From Pseudomonadota bacterium (GTDB lineage Bacteria > Pseudomonadota > Gammaproteobacteria > Burkholderiales > Burkholderiaceae_E), in contig JAEWEW010000075.1 in NCBI GenBank assembly GCA_023389175.1, positions 1-12,702 of the forward strand: a stretch of DNA of 12,702 bases, in the 5' to 3' direction. The translations under genes and the position numbers were made by a program. Below, piece by piece: positions 1 to 7,299 of this stretch. Numbering within the stretch: the stretch's first letter is position 1; the number at the start of each line of letters is the position of its first letter. Under the pieces are notes generated by a model that was not told the DNA's origin, ran no database searches, and saw nothing but the letters and a program-made list of their open reading frames with translations.

Positions 1-1015
1 GGTCGGCAACGCGGATCACGTCCTCGTAGCACATCCAGAGCGCGAGATGTCTAGCGGCCTCGTCGAGCGCCTCGCCCGCGGCCGACCCCGCCGCCACCGC
101 CTCACCCGCCGCCTGGGCAAGCCCGGAGAGACGCGCGAGGTACCGGCCGGCATGGGCGTCGTCCTGGTAGTCGCGACAGCGCAGCGCGCCATGGGCGGCG
201 CTCGCCTGCATCGCGAGCGGCAGCGCGGCGATCGTCCCGGACCAGTCGCGGAACCGGGCGTCCGGCAAGCCGCCGGACTGCAGCACCCGCAGCGCGTCGG
301 GCGCGGGCCGTGGCGCGTCGGCCGCGCCATCGAGCTCCGAAGCCGGTCCGGTGCCGACCGCCGCGGCGGCATGGCGCCAGGCTTCGTCGAAGCCCGCGAG
401 GCTCGCGTCCACGCCGCGCCCGGACTGGCGGATCACGGCTTCACAGTCCTCGCGCGACCAGGGCAGCGCGCCGGCTCCGGACATGGCGCCGAACATCACC
501 GCGGACAGGACGGTGCCGTGCCGCGCCGCGATCGCCTCCATGTCGAGGAACACGGCCTCGCGCGCGATCCGGCGGCCCGCGGCCACCACCCGGCCAGTGT
601 CGTAGCGGCCGTCCGCCATGTGCATCTTCTCGGCGGTGGTGTAGACGCGGTGCGTCGAGGCGATCAGCAGCGTGCGGTCGGGCCGCACGAACCCGCGCTC
701 CATCATCCGTCCGGCCTCGACCGCTTCGCTCGCCACGAGCACGTCCACGCGCCCCGGCACCGGGGTGAGCGCGAACACCGGCCGCGGGCTGCCGGGCGGC
801 AGCGGCTGCGGCATCAGCTCGATGTAGTAGCTGGTGGAGCCGGTGCGCTGCGCGACGCCCGGCACCGAGGTGGCCTGGATCGGCAGCCCCGCGCGGATGC
901 CGCACTGGACCAGCCAGTCGGCGAGCACGCCACCGCCCTCCCCACCCAGCGCGGCGATGACGATCGCGATCGGCGCGGCCCCCGGGTCCGTGTCCGGCCG
1001 TGAGGTAGTGCTCAT
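1..1015 (-). CDS. iorB: Indolepyruvate oxidoreductase subunit beta (long form), 3' end cut by window
   Basis: This is the beta (gamma-domain) subunit of the 2-oxoacid:acceptor oxidoreductase that decarboxylates indolepyruvate and related arylpyruvates to aryl-acetyl-CoA with IorA. The frame is open from ATG at 1015 to the left edge, giving 338 residues without a stop. Residues 15-65 hold the typical N-terminus: a hydrophobic strand, the glycine-rich GGEGGG turn (24-29), then ATSVPGVAQRTGST (48-61), a hallmark of this subunit family. Residues 90-185 complete the roughly 190-residue catalytic domain. The rest (about 190-338 and beyond) is an Ala-rich, probably helical extension, as in the approximately 500-residue bacterial form (DUF6537-like, from memory of the family). 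The ATG overlaps the iorA stop as ATGA, so translation is probably coupled. The downstream end is not visible, so completeness cannot be judged. Confidence 0.9.
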   Translation of the reverse strand, partial: MSTTSRPDTDPGAAPIAIVIAALGGEGGGVLADWLVQCGIRAGLPIQATSVPGVAQRTGSTSYYIELMPQPLPPGSPRPVFALTPVPGRVDVLVASEAVEAGRMMERGFVRPDRTLLIASTHRVYTTAEKMHMADGRYDTGRVVAAGRRIAREAVFLDMEAIAARHGTVLSAVMFGAMSGAGALPWSREDCEAVIRQSGRGVDASLAGFDEAWRHAAAAVGTGPASELDGAADAPRPAPDALRVLQSGGLPDARFRDWSGTIAALPLAMQASAAHGALRCRDYQDDAHAGRYLARLSGLAQAAGEAVAAGSAAGEALDEAARHLALWMCYEDVIRVAD

Positions 1016-3192
1016 CGCCGCAGCAGCCCGAGCGCGAACCGGTTCACCCGGTCGCTCAGGCGGTCCCACAAGCCGGGATTGCTCACGATCTCCACGCGAT
1101 GGAAGGACGGGCAGAGCACCGCCGCCATCGCGACCTCGCCGCACAGGCCGCAGCCGACGCAGCCGTTGTTCACGTGGGCGACCGGCGCGCGCCGCAGCGG
1201 ATCGGTGGAGTCCTTCACCGTCAGGGTCGGGCAGCCGGACAGGCGGATGCAGGAGTGGTCGCCGGTGCAGGTGTCCTCGTCCACGCCGAACCGGGTGCGC
1301 ACCACCCGACGGCCCTCCTTCAGCCGGCGCGCGCGGATCGGCTTCAGGCGCCGCTGGCGCTCCAGCTGGCATTCGCCTTCGGCCACGATCACCTTGAGGC
1401 CGCTGAACGGGGTGGTGAGCGCCTCGCGCAGCACCTTGCGCACGGATGCCACCTTGTAGTTGTGCACCGTGCGCAGCCACTTCACGCCCATGCCGGCGAG
1501 CGTCTTCTCGATGGTCCGTTCGGCTCCGGTCGCGCTGGTGCCTTCGGCGACCCGGCGGACTTCCGACTGCGGCGTCGACACCGTCTCCTGCGTCCCGGTG
1601 GCCGAGGTATAGCCGTTCTTCATGACCACCAGCACGCCGTCTCCCTGGTTGAGCAGCGTGGAGGAGACGCCGGAGAGCAGGCCGTTGTGCCAGAAACCGC
1701 CGTCGCCCATGATGGCGATCGGACGCTTGGCCGAGAAGTTCTTCACCGCGGCGCTCGAGGCCATGCTCATGCCGTAGCCGAGGATGGAGTTACCGAACGA
1801 GAACGGGGCGTAGGTGGCGAAGGCATGGCAGCCGATGTCGGCGCTGACGTGCATCGGCCCCAGCTCCCGCTCGACCAGCTTCAGCGCGGCGAAGACCGGG
1901 CGCTCCGGGCAGCCGGTGCAGAAGTTCGGCGGCCGCGGCGGCACCGGCTCGCCGAGCTGCTCGGCGGCCTGCTTGCGCAGCGCCGCCACCTCCTCGGCAT
2001 GGCGCCGCCCGGCCGCCATGTCCACTGCCGGCAGGTGCTCGCCGAGGAATCCGACGAGGCCCTCCAGCACCAGGTCGGCCGTGCACTCGCCGCCCATGGA
2101 GAGCCGGTCCTTGCCGTGCAGCCGGGTGTCGAGCCCCGCCCGGCGAAGCAGCGCCGCGATCTCGAGCTCGATGAACTCCGGCTGCCCTTCCTCGATGACC
2201 AGCACCGCGCGCTTGCCGGCGCAGAATTGCTCGATCTCCCCGGGCACGAGGGGATACACCACGTTGAGCACCAGCAGCGGGATCTTCGAGGCGCCGAAGG
2301 CATCCGCGAGCCCGGCGAGCTGCAGCGCGCGGATCACGTTGTTGTACAGCCCGCCCTGCAGGATCAGCCCGACCTCGCCATGCTCGCCCGCGACCAGCTC
2401 GTTGAGCCGTTGCTCCTCGATGAACCGGCGCGCCGCCGGGCGCCGCACGTCGTACTTCAGCTTCTCCTGCCGGAAGGTGGCCGGCGGATGGGCGAGCCGG
2501 TCGTACTCGAACGGCGCCGGCTGCTGCTGCAGCCGCTTGCTGGAGATCGCCGGCGCCTGGTTGGCGCGCGCCTCGAAGCTGCCGCGCACATGGCAGGTGC
2601 GGATGCGCAGCTCCATCATGACCGGCGTGTTGGAGGCCTCGGAGAGCTCGAAGCCCTTTTCCACCATGCGCACGATGGTCGGAAGGTCCGGACGCGGATC
2701 CATCAGCCACATCGCCGACTTCATCGCGAAGGCGTGGGTACGCTCCTGGATCACGCTCGCGCCCTCGCCGTAGTCCTCGCCAACCACGATCAGGGCGCCG
2801 CCCATGACTCCCGGCGACGACAGGTTGGAGAGGGCATCCGAGGCGACGTTGGTGCCGACCACCGACTTCCAGGTGACCGCGCCGCGGACCGGATACATGA
2901 TCGAGGCGCCAAGCATCGCCGCGGCCGAGGACTCGTTGGTGCAGGCCTCCACGTGCACGCCGAGCTCGTCGAGGTAGTCGCGCGCCTGGACCATCACGTC
3001 CAGCAGGTGCGACACCGGCGAGCCCTGGTACCCGCCGACATAGCTCACGCCCGACTGCAGGAGCGCCTTGGTCACCGCCATGATGCCTTCGCCGTGGAAG
3101 GTCTCGCCGTCGCCCAGCTTGAGCGAGCGGATCTCGTCGTGAAATGAAACTTCCAGTTGATGCCTCCGATGGTGGCTGGCGGCCCGCGGCAC
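1012..3192 (-). CDS. iorA: Indolepyruvate ferredoxin oxidoreductase subunit alpha
   Basis: This is the thiamine-diphosphate (TPP) and Fe-S subunit of indolepyruvate/arylpyruvate oxidoreductase, 726 residues from the GTG at 3192. The N-terminal pyrimidine-binding half begins near residue 18 (HDEIRSLKLGDGETFHGEG) and runs through YVGGYQGSPVSHLLD and the WKSVVGTNVASDALSNL region. A central domain follows at about 270-385. The conserved NFCTGCPERPVF lies at 423-434. The TPP pyrophosphate site is GDGGFWHN at 497-503 with Asn526 further on. A ferredoxin-like tail at 635-700 carries seven cysteines (642, 648, 654, 678, 681, 684, 694). Length fits the bacterial family. The start is uncertain: GTG 3192 has only a weak GAGG 10 nt upstream, and a perfect GGAGG at 3163-3167 lies inside the called gene. 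It lies 23 bp after the MFS gene and overlaps iorB by 4 nt. Acceptor and exact substrate are inferred from family. Confidence 0.93.
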   Translation of the reverse strand: MPRAASHHRRHQLEVSFHDEIRSLKLGDGETFHGEGIMAVTKALLQSGVSYVGGYQGSPVSHLLDVMVQARDYLDELGVHVEACTNESSAAAMLGASIMYPVRGAVTWKSVVGTNVASDALSNLSSPGVMGGALIVVGEDYGEGASVIQERTHAFAMKSAMWLMDPRPDLPTIVRMVEKGFELSEASNTPVMMELRIRTCHVRGSFEARANQAPAISSKRLQQQPAPFEYDRLAHPPATFRQEKLKYDVRRPAARRFIEEQRLNELVAGEHGEVGLILQGGLYNNVIRALQLAGLADAFGASKIPLLVLNVVYPLVPGEIEQFCAGKRAVLVIEEGQPEFIELEIAALLRRAGLDTRLHGKDRLSMGGECTADLVLEGLVGFLGEHLPAVDMAAGRRHAEEVAALRKQAAEQLGEPVPPRPPNFCTGCPERPVFAALKLVERELGPMHVSADIGCHAFATYAPFSFGNSILGYGMSMASSAAVKNFSAKRPIAIMGDGGFWHNGLLSGVSSTLLNQGDGVLVVMKNGYTSATGTQETVSTPQSEVRRVAEGTSATGAERTIEKTLAGMGVKWLRTVHNYKVASVRKVLREALTTPFSGLKVIVAEGECQLERQRRLKPIRARRLKEGRRVVRTRFGVDEDTCTGDHSCIRLSGCPTLTVKDSTDPLRRAPVAHVNNGCVGCGLCGEVAMAAVLCPSFHRVEIVSNPGLWDRLSDRVNRFALGLLRR
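3163..3167 (-). promoter_or_regulatory. GGAGG within the 5' end of iorA; possible alternative ribosome binding site
   Basis: A perfect GGAGG lies inside the called iorA frame, 10 codons after GTG 3192. The only in-frame start-like codon at proper spacing is a CTG at 3156 (6-nt gap). Family conservation begins at about residue 18, so residues 1-13 may not be translated. Either the GTG at 3192 is used and the motif is chance, or the protein begins at the CTG. Confidence 0.3.
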
Positions 3193-3215
3193 GGGCCGGC
3201 CGCCTCATTCTGTCA

Positions 3216-4508
3216 CTATTGAGCGCCCCCCGGGCCGGTCGCGGTCCTGGCGACGGCCGGCGCATGCTTCGCAACGGCCGGCGGACGCGCCAGCAGGAAG
3301 AACAGCGAGCCGCTTCCCACCATCACGGCAAGAAGCGTGAAACCGGCAAGGTACGACCCGGTCGCGTCGGCCAGCAGGCCGGCGATCATCGGCCCGCCGA
3401 CCTGGCCGAAGACGATGACCATCGACGACAGGCCGAGGATCATGCCGATGGCGCGCCGCCCGAAGAAGTCGGCGCGCAGCGCCTGCATGTACGGGCCGCG
3501 CAGCCCCCAGCCGCCGCCGTGCAGCACGGCGAAGGCGCCCAGCATCCAGGGGCTGCTGGCATAGGTCAGCATCAGCAGGCCCGCGGCATGCATCAGCATG
3601 CAGGCGGCCGCCACCCGGCGCTTGTCGAAGCGGTCTCCGATCCACCACCCCACCAGCACGCCGCCGATCTGCGCCACCGTCATCAGCGTGATGACCAGCG
3701 ACGCCTCCGCGAGCGAATAGCCGAGGCCTTCCTTCATGTGCGTGATGGCATGCACGTTGACCGCGTAGACCACGAGCAGCGCGAAGCCGTGCCCGAGCGA
3801 CAGCAGCCAGAAGCCCCGAGTGCGCAAGGCCTGGGCAGCGGTCAGGCCCGCGATGCCCGGCGGCGGCACGGCGGCAGCGGCGGACGCCGGCGCGGCAGGC
3901 GCCAGCGCCGGCAGCCCGTCCACCGTCTGCCCGACCTCCGCCGGGCTGCGACGGAACACCCGTGCGAGCGGCCAGCCGATCACGATCACCGCGATGCCCG
4001 ACGCGAAGGCGGTGTGGCGCCAGCCGAAGTCCTGGATCGACCAGGCCACTACCGGCACGAACACGCCGCCGAGCGCGAGCCCCAGCCCCACGGCGGAGAG
4101 CGCGCGGGCGCGCTTGATCTCGAACCAGTGGATGATGGCGACATTGATCGGGAAGAAGCCGCACAGGCTCGAGCCGAACGCGATGACGATGAACGCGCCG
4201 TAGAAGCCGGCGAGCGAATCGATGTAGCTGAGCGTGATGAAGCCGAGGCCGAAGACGACGATGCCGATCCGGATCATCCCCTGCGGGCCGAAGCGGTCCA
4301 CGAACCAGCCGAGCGCCGGTCCGAGGAGCGCCGACTCCATCGGCTGCAGCGCCGCCGCCCCCGAGAGCGCGGTCTTGCTCCAGCCCCGCTCGTCGAGCAG
4401 CGCGGCGAAGTAGGCCCCGAATGCGTGGTGGAGCAGCGCGGCCTGCATGAACTGGATGCCGCTGCCCGCGGCGACCATCCGCCAGCCATGGAAGACCTTG
4501 CGCCGCAC
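3216..4508 (-). CDS. Major facilitator superfamily transporter (OFA/monocarboxylate-like)
   Basis: This is a 430-residue inner-membrane secondary transporter with about 12 hydrophobic segments. The loop between TM2 and TM3 carries the MFS signature GWFVDRFGP (residues 67-75), and a matching GWWIGDRFDKRR lies in the second half. After TM6, the cytoplasmic loop has RRSPAEVG followed by an Asp-Gly, common in oxalate/formate- and monocarboxylate-type MFS proteins; this supports an organic-acid substrate but does not prove one. GTG at 4508 was chosen because the protein then begins MRRKVFHGWR, the usual length before TM1. An in-frame TTG at 4550 would add 14 unlike residues and overlap a palindrome. 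iorA follows 23 bp downstream on the same strand, so uptake (or export) of an arylpyruvate, amino-acid-derived acid or arylacetate is a reasonable inference. The Ala-rich loop at about 3870-3920 is poorly conserved-looking. Confidence 0.88.
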   Translation of the reverse strand: MRRKVFHGWRMVAAGSGIQFMQAALLHHAFGAYFAALLDERGWSKTALSGAAALQPMESALLGPALGWFVDRFGPQGMIRIGIVVFGLGFITLSYIDSLAGFYGAFIVIAFGSSLCGFFPINVAIIHWFEIKRARALSAVGLGLALGGVFVPVVAWSIQDFGWRHTAFASGIAVIVIGWPLARVFRRSPAEVGQTVDGLPALAPAAPASAAAAVPPPGIAGLTAAQALRTRGFWLLSLGHGFALLVVYAVNVHAITHMKEGLGYSLAEASLVITLMTVAQIGGVLVGWWIGDRFDKRRVAAACMLMHAAGLLMLTYASSPWMLGAFAVLHGGGWGLRGPYMQALRADFFGRRAIGMILGLSSMVIVFGQVGGPMIAGLLADATGSYLAGFTLLAVMVGSGSLFFLLARPPAVAKHAPAVARTATGPGGAQ

Positions 4509-4539
4509 TATCCGAGTCCGAGTGAAACACCGGCCCGGA

Positions 4540-4550
4540 TTGTGGCACAA
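4540..4550. promoter_or_regulatory. TTGTG-G-CACAA palindrome upstream of the MFS-iorAB operon
   Basis: This is a perfect 5-bp inverted repeat around a single G, relatively AT-rich for this window. It lies 31 nt upstream of the MFS GTG and after the cyd operon end. TTGT...ACAA half-sites resemble operators of GntR/FCD-type regulators (general knowledge), but no regulator gene is in the window. Candidate operator only. Confidence 0.3.
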
Positions 4551-4575
4551 CCGGTCGGCTGCCCCTCGCGACGGC

Positions 4576-4590
4576 CGCCCGGGCCGGGCG
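4576..4590 (-). terminator. Short GC hairpin after the bd-oxidase operon
   Basis: CGCCCG pairs with CGGGCG across a 3-nt loop, immediately next to the stop codon of the DUF2474 gene. No T-run follows on the minus strand, so it could be a weak or Rho-assisted end, or an mRNA-stabilising hairpin. It lies between the cyd operon and the co-directional MFS gene. Confidence 0.3.
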
Positions 4591-4764
4591 TCAGGCCGCG
4601 AGGCCGGCCCAGCGCATGAAGCCCTTCAGCAGCCAGGATGCGAGGGTGAGCAGCGCGACGCCCGCGGCCCACAGGCCGACCAGCCAGGCGATGCGCCGAC
4701 CCCAGCGCGCCGACGCGGGGCCGCCCGCCCGCGCCGACGCGGCCGCCTGCGGATCGCGGCCCAT
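4591..4764 (-). CDS. DUF2474 family small membrane protein of the bd-type oxidase operon
   Basis: This is a 57-residue protein with a basic, Ala/Gly-rich N-terminus (1-20). WGRRIAWLVGLW follows, then one transmembrane helix (about 25-46) and a short tail KGFMRWAGLAA. The WxRRxxWxxxLW pattern before a single helix is typical of DUF2474, a small protein encoded after cydB in cyanide-insensitive oxidase operons. By analogy with CydX it may be an accessory subunit that stabilises the oxidase, but this is inference. Its ATG shares one base with the cydB stop (TGATG), so its translation is likely coupled to cydB. Confidence 0.82.
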   Translation of the reverse strand: MGRDPQAAASARAGGPASARWGRRIAWLVGLWAAGVALLTLASWLLKGFMRWAGLAA

Positions 4765-5768
4765 CAGTGGTAGCCCTCGCCGCGCTGCACCTTGCCGCGG
4801 AAGACCCAGTAGGACCACCCGGTGTACATCAGCACGAACGGAACGATGAAGAGCGTGCCCACCAGCGTGAAGCCGAGGCTCTGCTCGGGGCCGGCGGCCT
4901 CCCAGATGGAGACCGAGTGCGGGATGACGTTCGGCCAGAGGCTGATGCCGAGCCCGCTGTAGGCGAGGAAGACGAGCCCCAGCGTGAGCAGGAACGGAGC
5001 GAAGCGCCCGCTGCGCAAGGTGCGCAGCAGCGCCGCCGAGAAGAGCACCACCAGCACCGGCACCGGAAGGAACCAGAACAGGTTCGGCAGGCTGAACCAG
5101 CGCTCGGCGATGCGGGCCTGGGACAGCGGCGTCCAGAGGCTGACCGCGATGATGATCGCGAGGAGCGCCCAGGCGAGCCGGTATCCCAGCTGCCGCATGC
5201 GCGCCTCCAGGCCCTCCTCGCTCTTCATGATCAGCCAGGTGCAGCCGAGCAGCGCATAGGCGACGATGAGGGCCAGGCCGGTGAAGACCGGGAACGGCGC
5301 CAGCCAGTCGAACGGCCCGCCGGCATAGGCGCCGTTGGCCACCGGCACGCCCTGCACGAAGCCGCCCAGGACGACGCCCTGGAAGAACGTCGCGGTGTAG
5401 GAGCCGGCGGCAAACGACTTGTCCCACCAGTGACGCCGCGCCGACGGCGCCTTGACCCGATACTCGAACGCCACGCCGCGGAAGACGAGGCCGACCAGCA
5501 TGAGGATGAGCGGCAGGTAGAACGCGCTCAGGATCACCGAATAGGCGAGCGGGAAGGCGGCGAGCAGGCCTGCGCCGCCCAGGACGAGCCAGGTCTCGTT
5601 GCCGTCCCAGACGGGCGCGACCGTGTTGACCATGACGTCGCGGTCGACGTTGTCCGAGACGAACGGAAACAGGATGCCGATGCCGAGGTCGAAGCCGTCC
5701 ATGACCACGTACATCATGACGCCGAAGAGGATGATGATCGCCCATATCAGGGCCAGGTCGATGCCCAT
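4764..5768 (-). CDS. cydB: Cytochrome bd-type (cyanide-insensitive) quinol oxidase subunit II
   Basis: This is the non-catalytic membrane subunit that pairs with CydA in the bd-type quinol oxidase; 334 residues, with about 8-9 hydrophobic segments. Family signatures are MDGFDLGIG (residues 23-31, in TM1) and VWDGNETWLVLGG (53-65). A further conserved stretch, SAFYLPLILMLVGLVFRGVAFEYR, runs from about 81 to 104 and is split here only by reading order. The length matches CIO-type subunit II (about 335) rather than the 380-residue E. coli CydB. ATG 5768 was chosen over the adjacent in-frame GTG 5771 because GGGGAG sits 5 nt before the ATG but only 2 nt before the GTG. The start overlaps the cydA stop by one base (TGATG), and the DUF2474 gene overlaps its own stop the same way. 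An alternative name is cioB. Confidence 0.95.
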   Translation of the reverse strand: MGIDLALIWAIIILFGVMMYVVMDGFDLGIGILFPFVSDNVDRDVMVNTVAPVWDGNETWLVLGGAGLLAAFPLAYSVILSAFYLPLILMLVGLVFRGVAFEYRVKAPSARRHWWDKSFAAGSYTATFFQGVVLGGFVQGVPVANGAYAGGPFDWLAPFPVFTGLALIVAYALLGCTWLIMKSEEGLEARMRQLGYRLAWALLAIIIAVSLWTPLSQARIAERWFSLPNLFWFLPVPVLVVLFSAALLRTLRSGRFAPFLLTLGLVFLAYSGLGISLWPNVIPHSVSIWEAAGPEQSLGFTLVGTLFIVPFVLMYTGWSYWVFRGKVQRGEGYH

Positions 5769-7192
5769 CACGACTCCCCGCCGGCTGCGCCAGCGGCGCC
5801 TGGCGCGGCCGACATCGGCCGCATCTGCTGCCGCTGCGTGCCGGGCCCGCCCGGCATCGCCTCCGCGCCCTCGCCCGGCCGTGGCCCGCCGCCCATGAGC
5901 CGCAGCATGTAGACCGTCCCGGCGCCGAAGACCACCAGGTAGACCACCACGAAGACCGCCAGCGTGAAGCCGACCTGGGCGGCGTCATGCGCCGAGACGC
6001 CTTCGGACGTGCGCATCAGGCCGTGGACGATCCACGGCTGGCGACCGATCTCGGTGGTCATCCAGCCGGCGAGGATGGCCACCAGGCCCGCCGGTCCCAT
6101 CGCGAGCGCGAAGCGCAGGAATGGCCGCGAGTCGTAGAGCCGCCCGCCGCGCCGCAGCCACAGGCTGATGAGTCCCAGGAGGATCATCAGCAGCCCGAGG
6201 CCGACCATCACCCGGAAGGTCCAGAAGACCACCAGCGTGTTGGGACGGTCCTCCCGGGGAAAATCCTTGAGCGCCGGGATGGTGCCGTCGAGGCTGTGGG
6301 TCAGGATCAGGCTGCCCAGCCGTGGAATCTCGATCGCATAGCGGTTCTCCTCGGCCTCCATGTCCGGCCAGGCCGCGAGGATCAGCGGCACGCCCTCCCC
6401 CGGACGGTTCTCCCAATGCGCCTCCATCGCCGCGATCTTCGCAGGCTGGTGCTTCAGCGTGTTGAGCCCGTGCAGGTCGCCGATCAGCAGCTGCAGCGGC
6501 GCGGTGCAGAGCACCATCCACATCGCCATCGACATCATGGTGCGGACCGGATCGAAGTCGCGGTCACGGAGCAGGTGCCAGGCGGCCGCGGCGCCGACCA
6601 TCAGCGCGGTGGCCAGGAACGCGGCCGTCACCATGTGGGCCAGCCGGTACGGAAACGACGGGTTCAGTATCACCTGCAGCCAGTTCACCGGCACCACCAC
6701 GCCGTCGATGATCTCGTGCCCCTGCGGCGTATGCATCCAGCTGTTGGAGGCAAGGATCCAGGTTGCCGAGACAAGCGTGCCGACCGCCACCGCCACGGTG
6801 GAGGTGAAATGCAGGCCGGGCCCGACCCGGTTGAAGCCGAACAGCATCACGCCGAGAAAGCCCGCCTCCAGGAAGAAGGCGGTCAGCACCTCGTAGGCAA
6901 GCAGCGGCCCCGTGACGCCGCCGGCGAAGCGGGAGAACTCGCTCCAGTTGGTGCCGAACTGGTACGCCATGACCAGGCCGGAGACGACGCCCATGCCGAA
7001 GGCGACCGCGAACACCTTGAGCCAGTAGTGATAGAGGTCGCGGTAGACGCTGCGCCCGGTATAGAGCCAGGCGCCTTCCAGCACCGCAAGATAGCTCGCG
7101 AGGCCGATGGTGATCGCCGGGAAGATGATGTGGAACGAGATGGTGAAGCCGAACTGCACGCGGGCCAGCATCAAGGCATCCAGATCCGGCAT
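5768..7192 (-). CDS. cydA: Cytochrome bd-type (cyanide-insensitive) quinol oxidase subunit I
   Basis: This is the haem-bearing subunit that oxidises ubiquinol and reduces O2 to water without pumping protons; 474 residues. Visible ligands by comparison with E. coli CydA are His21 (high-spin b595), His186 and Met329 (b558, in FWTFRVMVG). Glu101 and Glu109 lie in the YEVLTAFFLEAGFLG haem pocket. The quinol-binding Q-loop holds LKHQPAKIAAMEAHWE (246-261), and GWMTTEIGRQPW (376-387) follows. The overall length and the 64-residue offset of the Met ligand show the short Q-loop, which defines the CIO (cyanide-insensitive) subfamily; cioA is an equal name. The last 41 residues (434-474) are a Gly/Pro/Ala/Met-rich tail without obvious membrane character. 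A purine-rich ribosome site (AAGGGAAGAGGG) precedes the ATG. It is the first gene of cydA-cydB-DUF2474 and is divergent from xfp. Confidence 0.96.
   Translation of the reverse strand: MPDLDALMLARVQFGFTISFHIIFPAITIGLASYLAVLEGAWLYTGRSVYRDLYHYWLKVFAVAFGMGVVSGLVMAYQFGTNWSEFSRFAGGVTGPLLAYEVLTAFFLEAGFLGVMLFGFNRVGPGLHFTSTVAVAVGTLVSATWILASNSWMHTPQGHEIIDGVVVPVNWLQVILNPSFPYRLAHMVTAAFLATALMVGAAAAWHLLRDRDFDPVRTMMSMAMWMVLCTAPLQLLIGDLHGLNTLKHQPAKIAAMEAHWENRPGEGVPLILAAWPDMEAEENRYAIEIPRLGSLILTHSLDGTIPALKDFPREDRPNTLVVFWTFRVMVGLGLLMILLGLISLWLRRGGRLYDSRPFLRFALAMGPAGLVAILAGWMTTEIGRQPWIVHGLMRTSEGVSAHDAAQVGFTLAVFVVVYLVVFGAGTVYMLRLMGGGPRPGEGAEAMPGGPGTQRQQMRPMSAAPGAAGAAGGES
5774..5779 (-). promoter_or_regulatory. 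Ribosome binding site GGGGAG deciding the cydB start
   Basis: GGGGAG lies within the last codons of cydA, 5 nt before ATG 5768. It favours that codon over GTG 5771. Confidence 0.6.
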
Positions 7193-7220
7193 GTCCCTCT
7201 TCCCTTGTTCTTCGCAGGCG

Positions 7221-7237
7221 GCCGTCGGGGGGACGGC
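7221..7237 (-). other. 6-bp stem-loop in the cydA leader
   Basis: GCCGTC pairs with GACGGC across five G residues (C on the minus strand), 29 bp upstream of the cydA ATG. It would form in the 5' untranslated RNA if transcription begins near 7260. Function unknown; such stems arise by chance in GC-rich DNA. Confidence 0.25.
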
Positions 7238-7256
7238 TCGCGGCGTCTCTCACCGC

Positions 7257-7299
7257 GATTGCCCGATTATCCGCGCATCGCGCGTCTCGCGCGGCAATC
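7257..7299 (-). promoter_or_regulatory. Candidate cydA promoter with flanking inverted repeat in the cydA/xfp divergent region
   Basis: The 252-bp gap between the two starts holds a GATAAT on the minus strand at 7271-7266, five of six bases of a sigma-70 -10 box, 73 bp before cydA. A TTGCCG at 7297-7292 is 20 bp upstream, too long a spacer for a strong promoter. A perfect 7-bp inverted repeat, GATTGCC (7257-7263) and GGCAATC (7293-7299), brackets this core and could be a regulator site. I found no FNR/ANR box (TTGAT-N4-ATCAA) in the gap and no clear xfp promoter. Confidence 0.3.

Noticed and set aside
1099..3147. 682-codon open frame antisense to iorA
   Set aside because: Mirror of iorA codon use; composition dominated by Arg, His, Ala and Gly, no recognisable motif, no ribosome site.
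3144..4619. 491-codon plus-strand open frame over the MFS gene and its edges
   Set aside because: Product is highly charged and repetitive in Arg/Glu/His; the minus strand encodes a clear 12-TM MFS protein.
4591..5988. 465-codon minus-strand frame over cydB, suggesting a long version of the DUF2474 protein
   Set aside because: Only the last 57 codons resemble a known family, beginning at an ATG coupled to the cydB stop; the upstream part is an off-frame reading of cydB.
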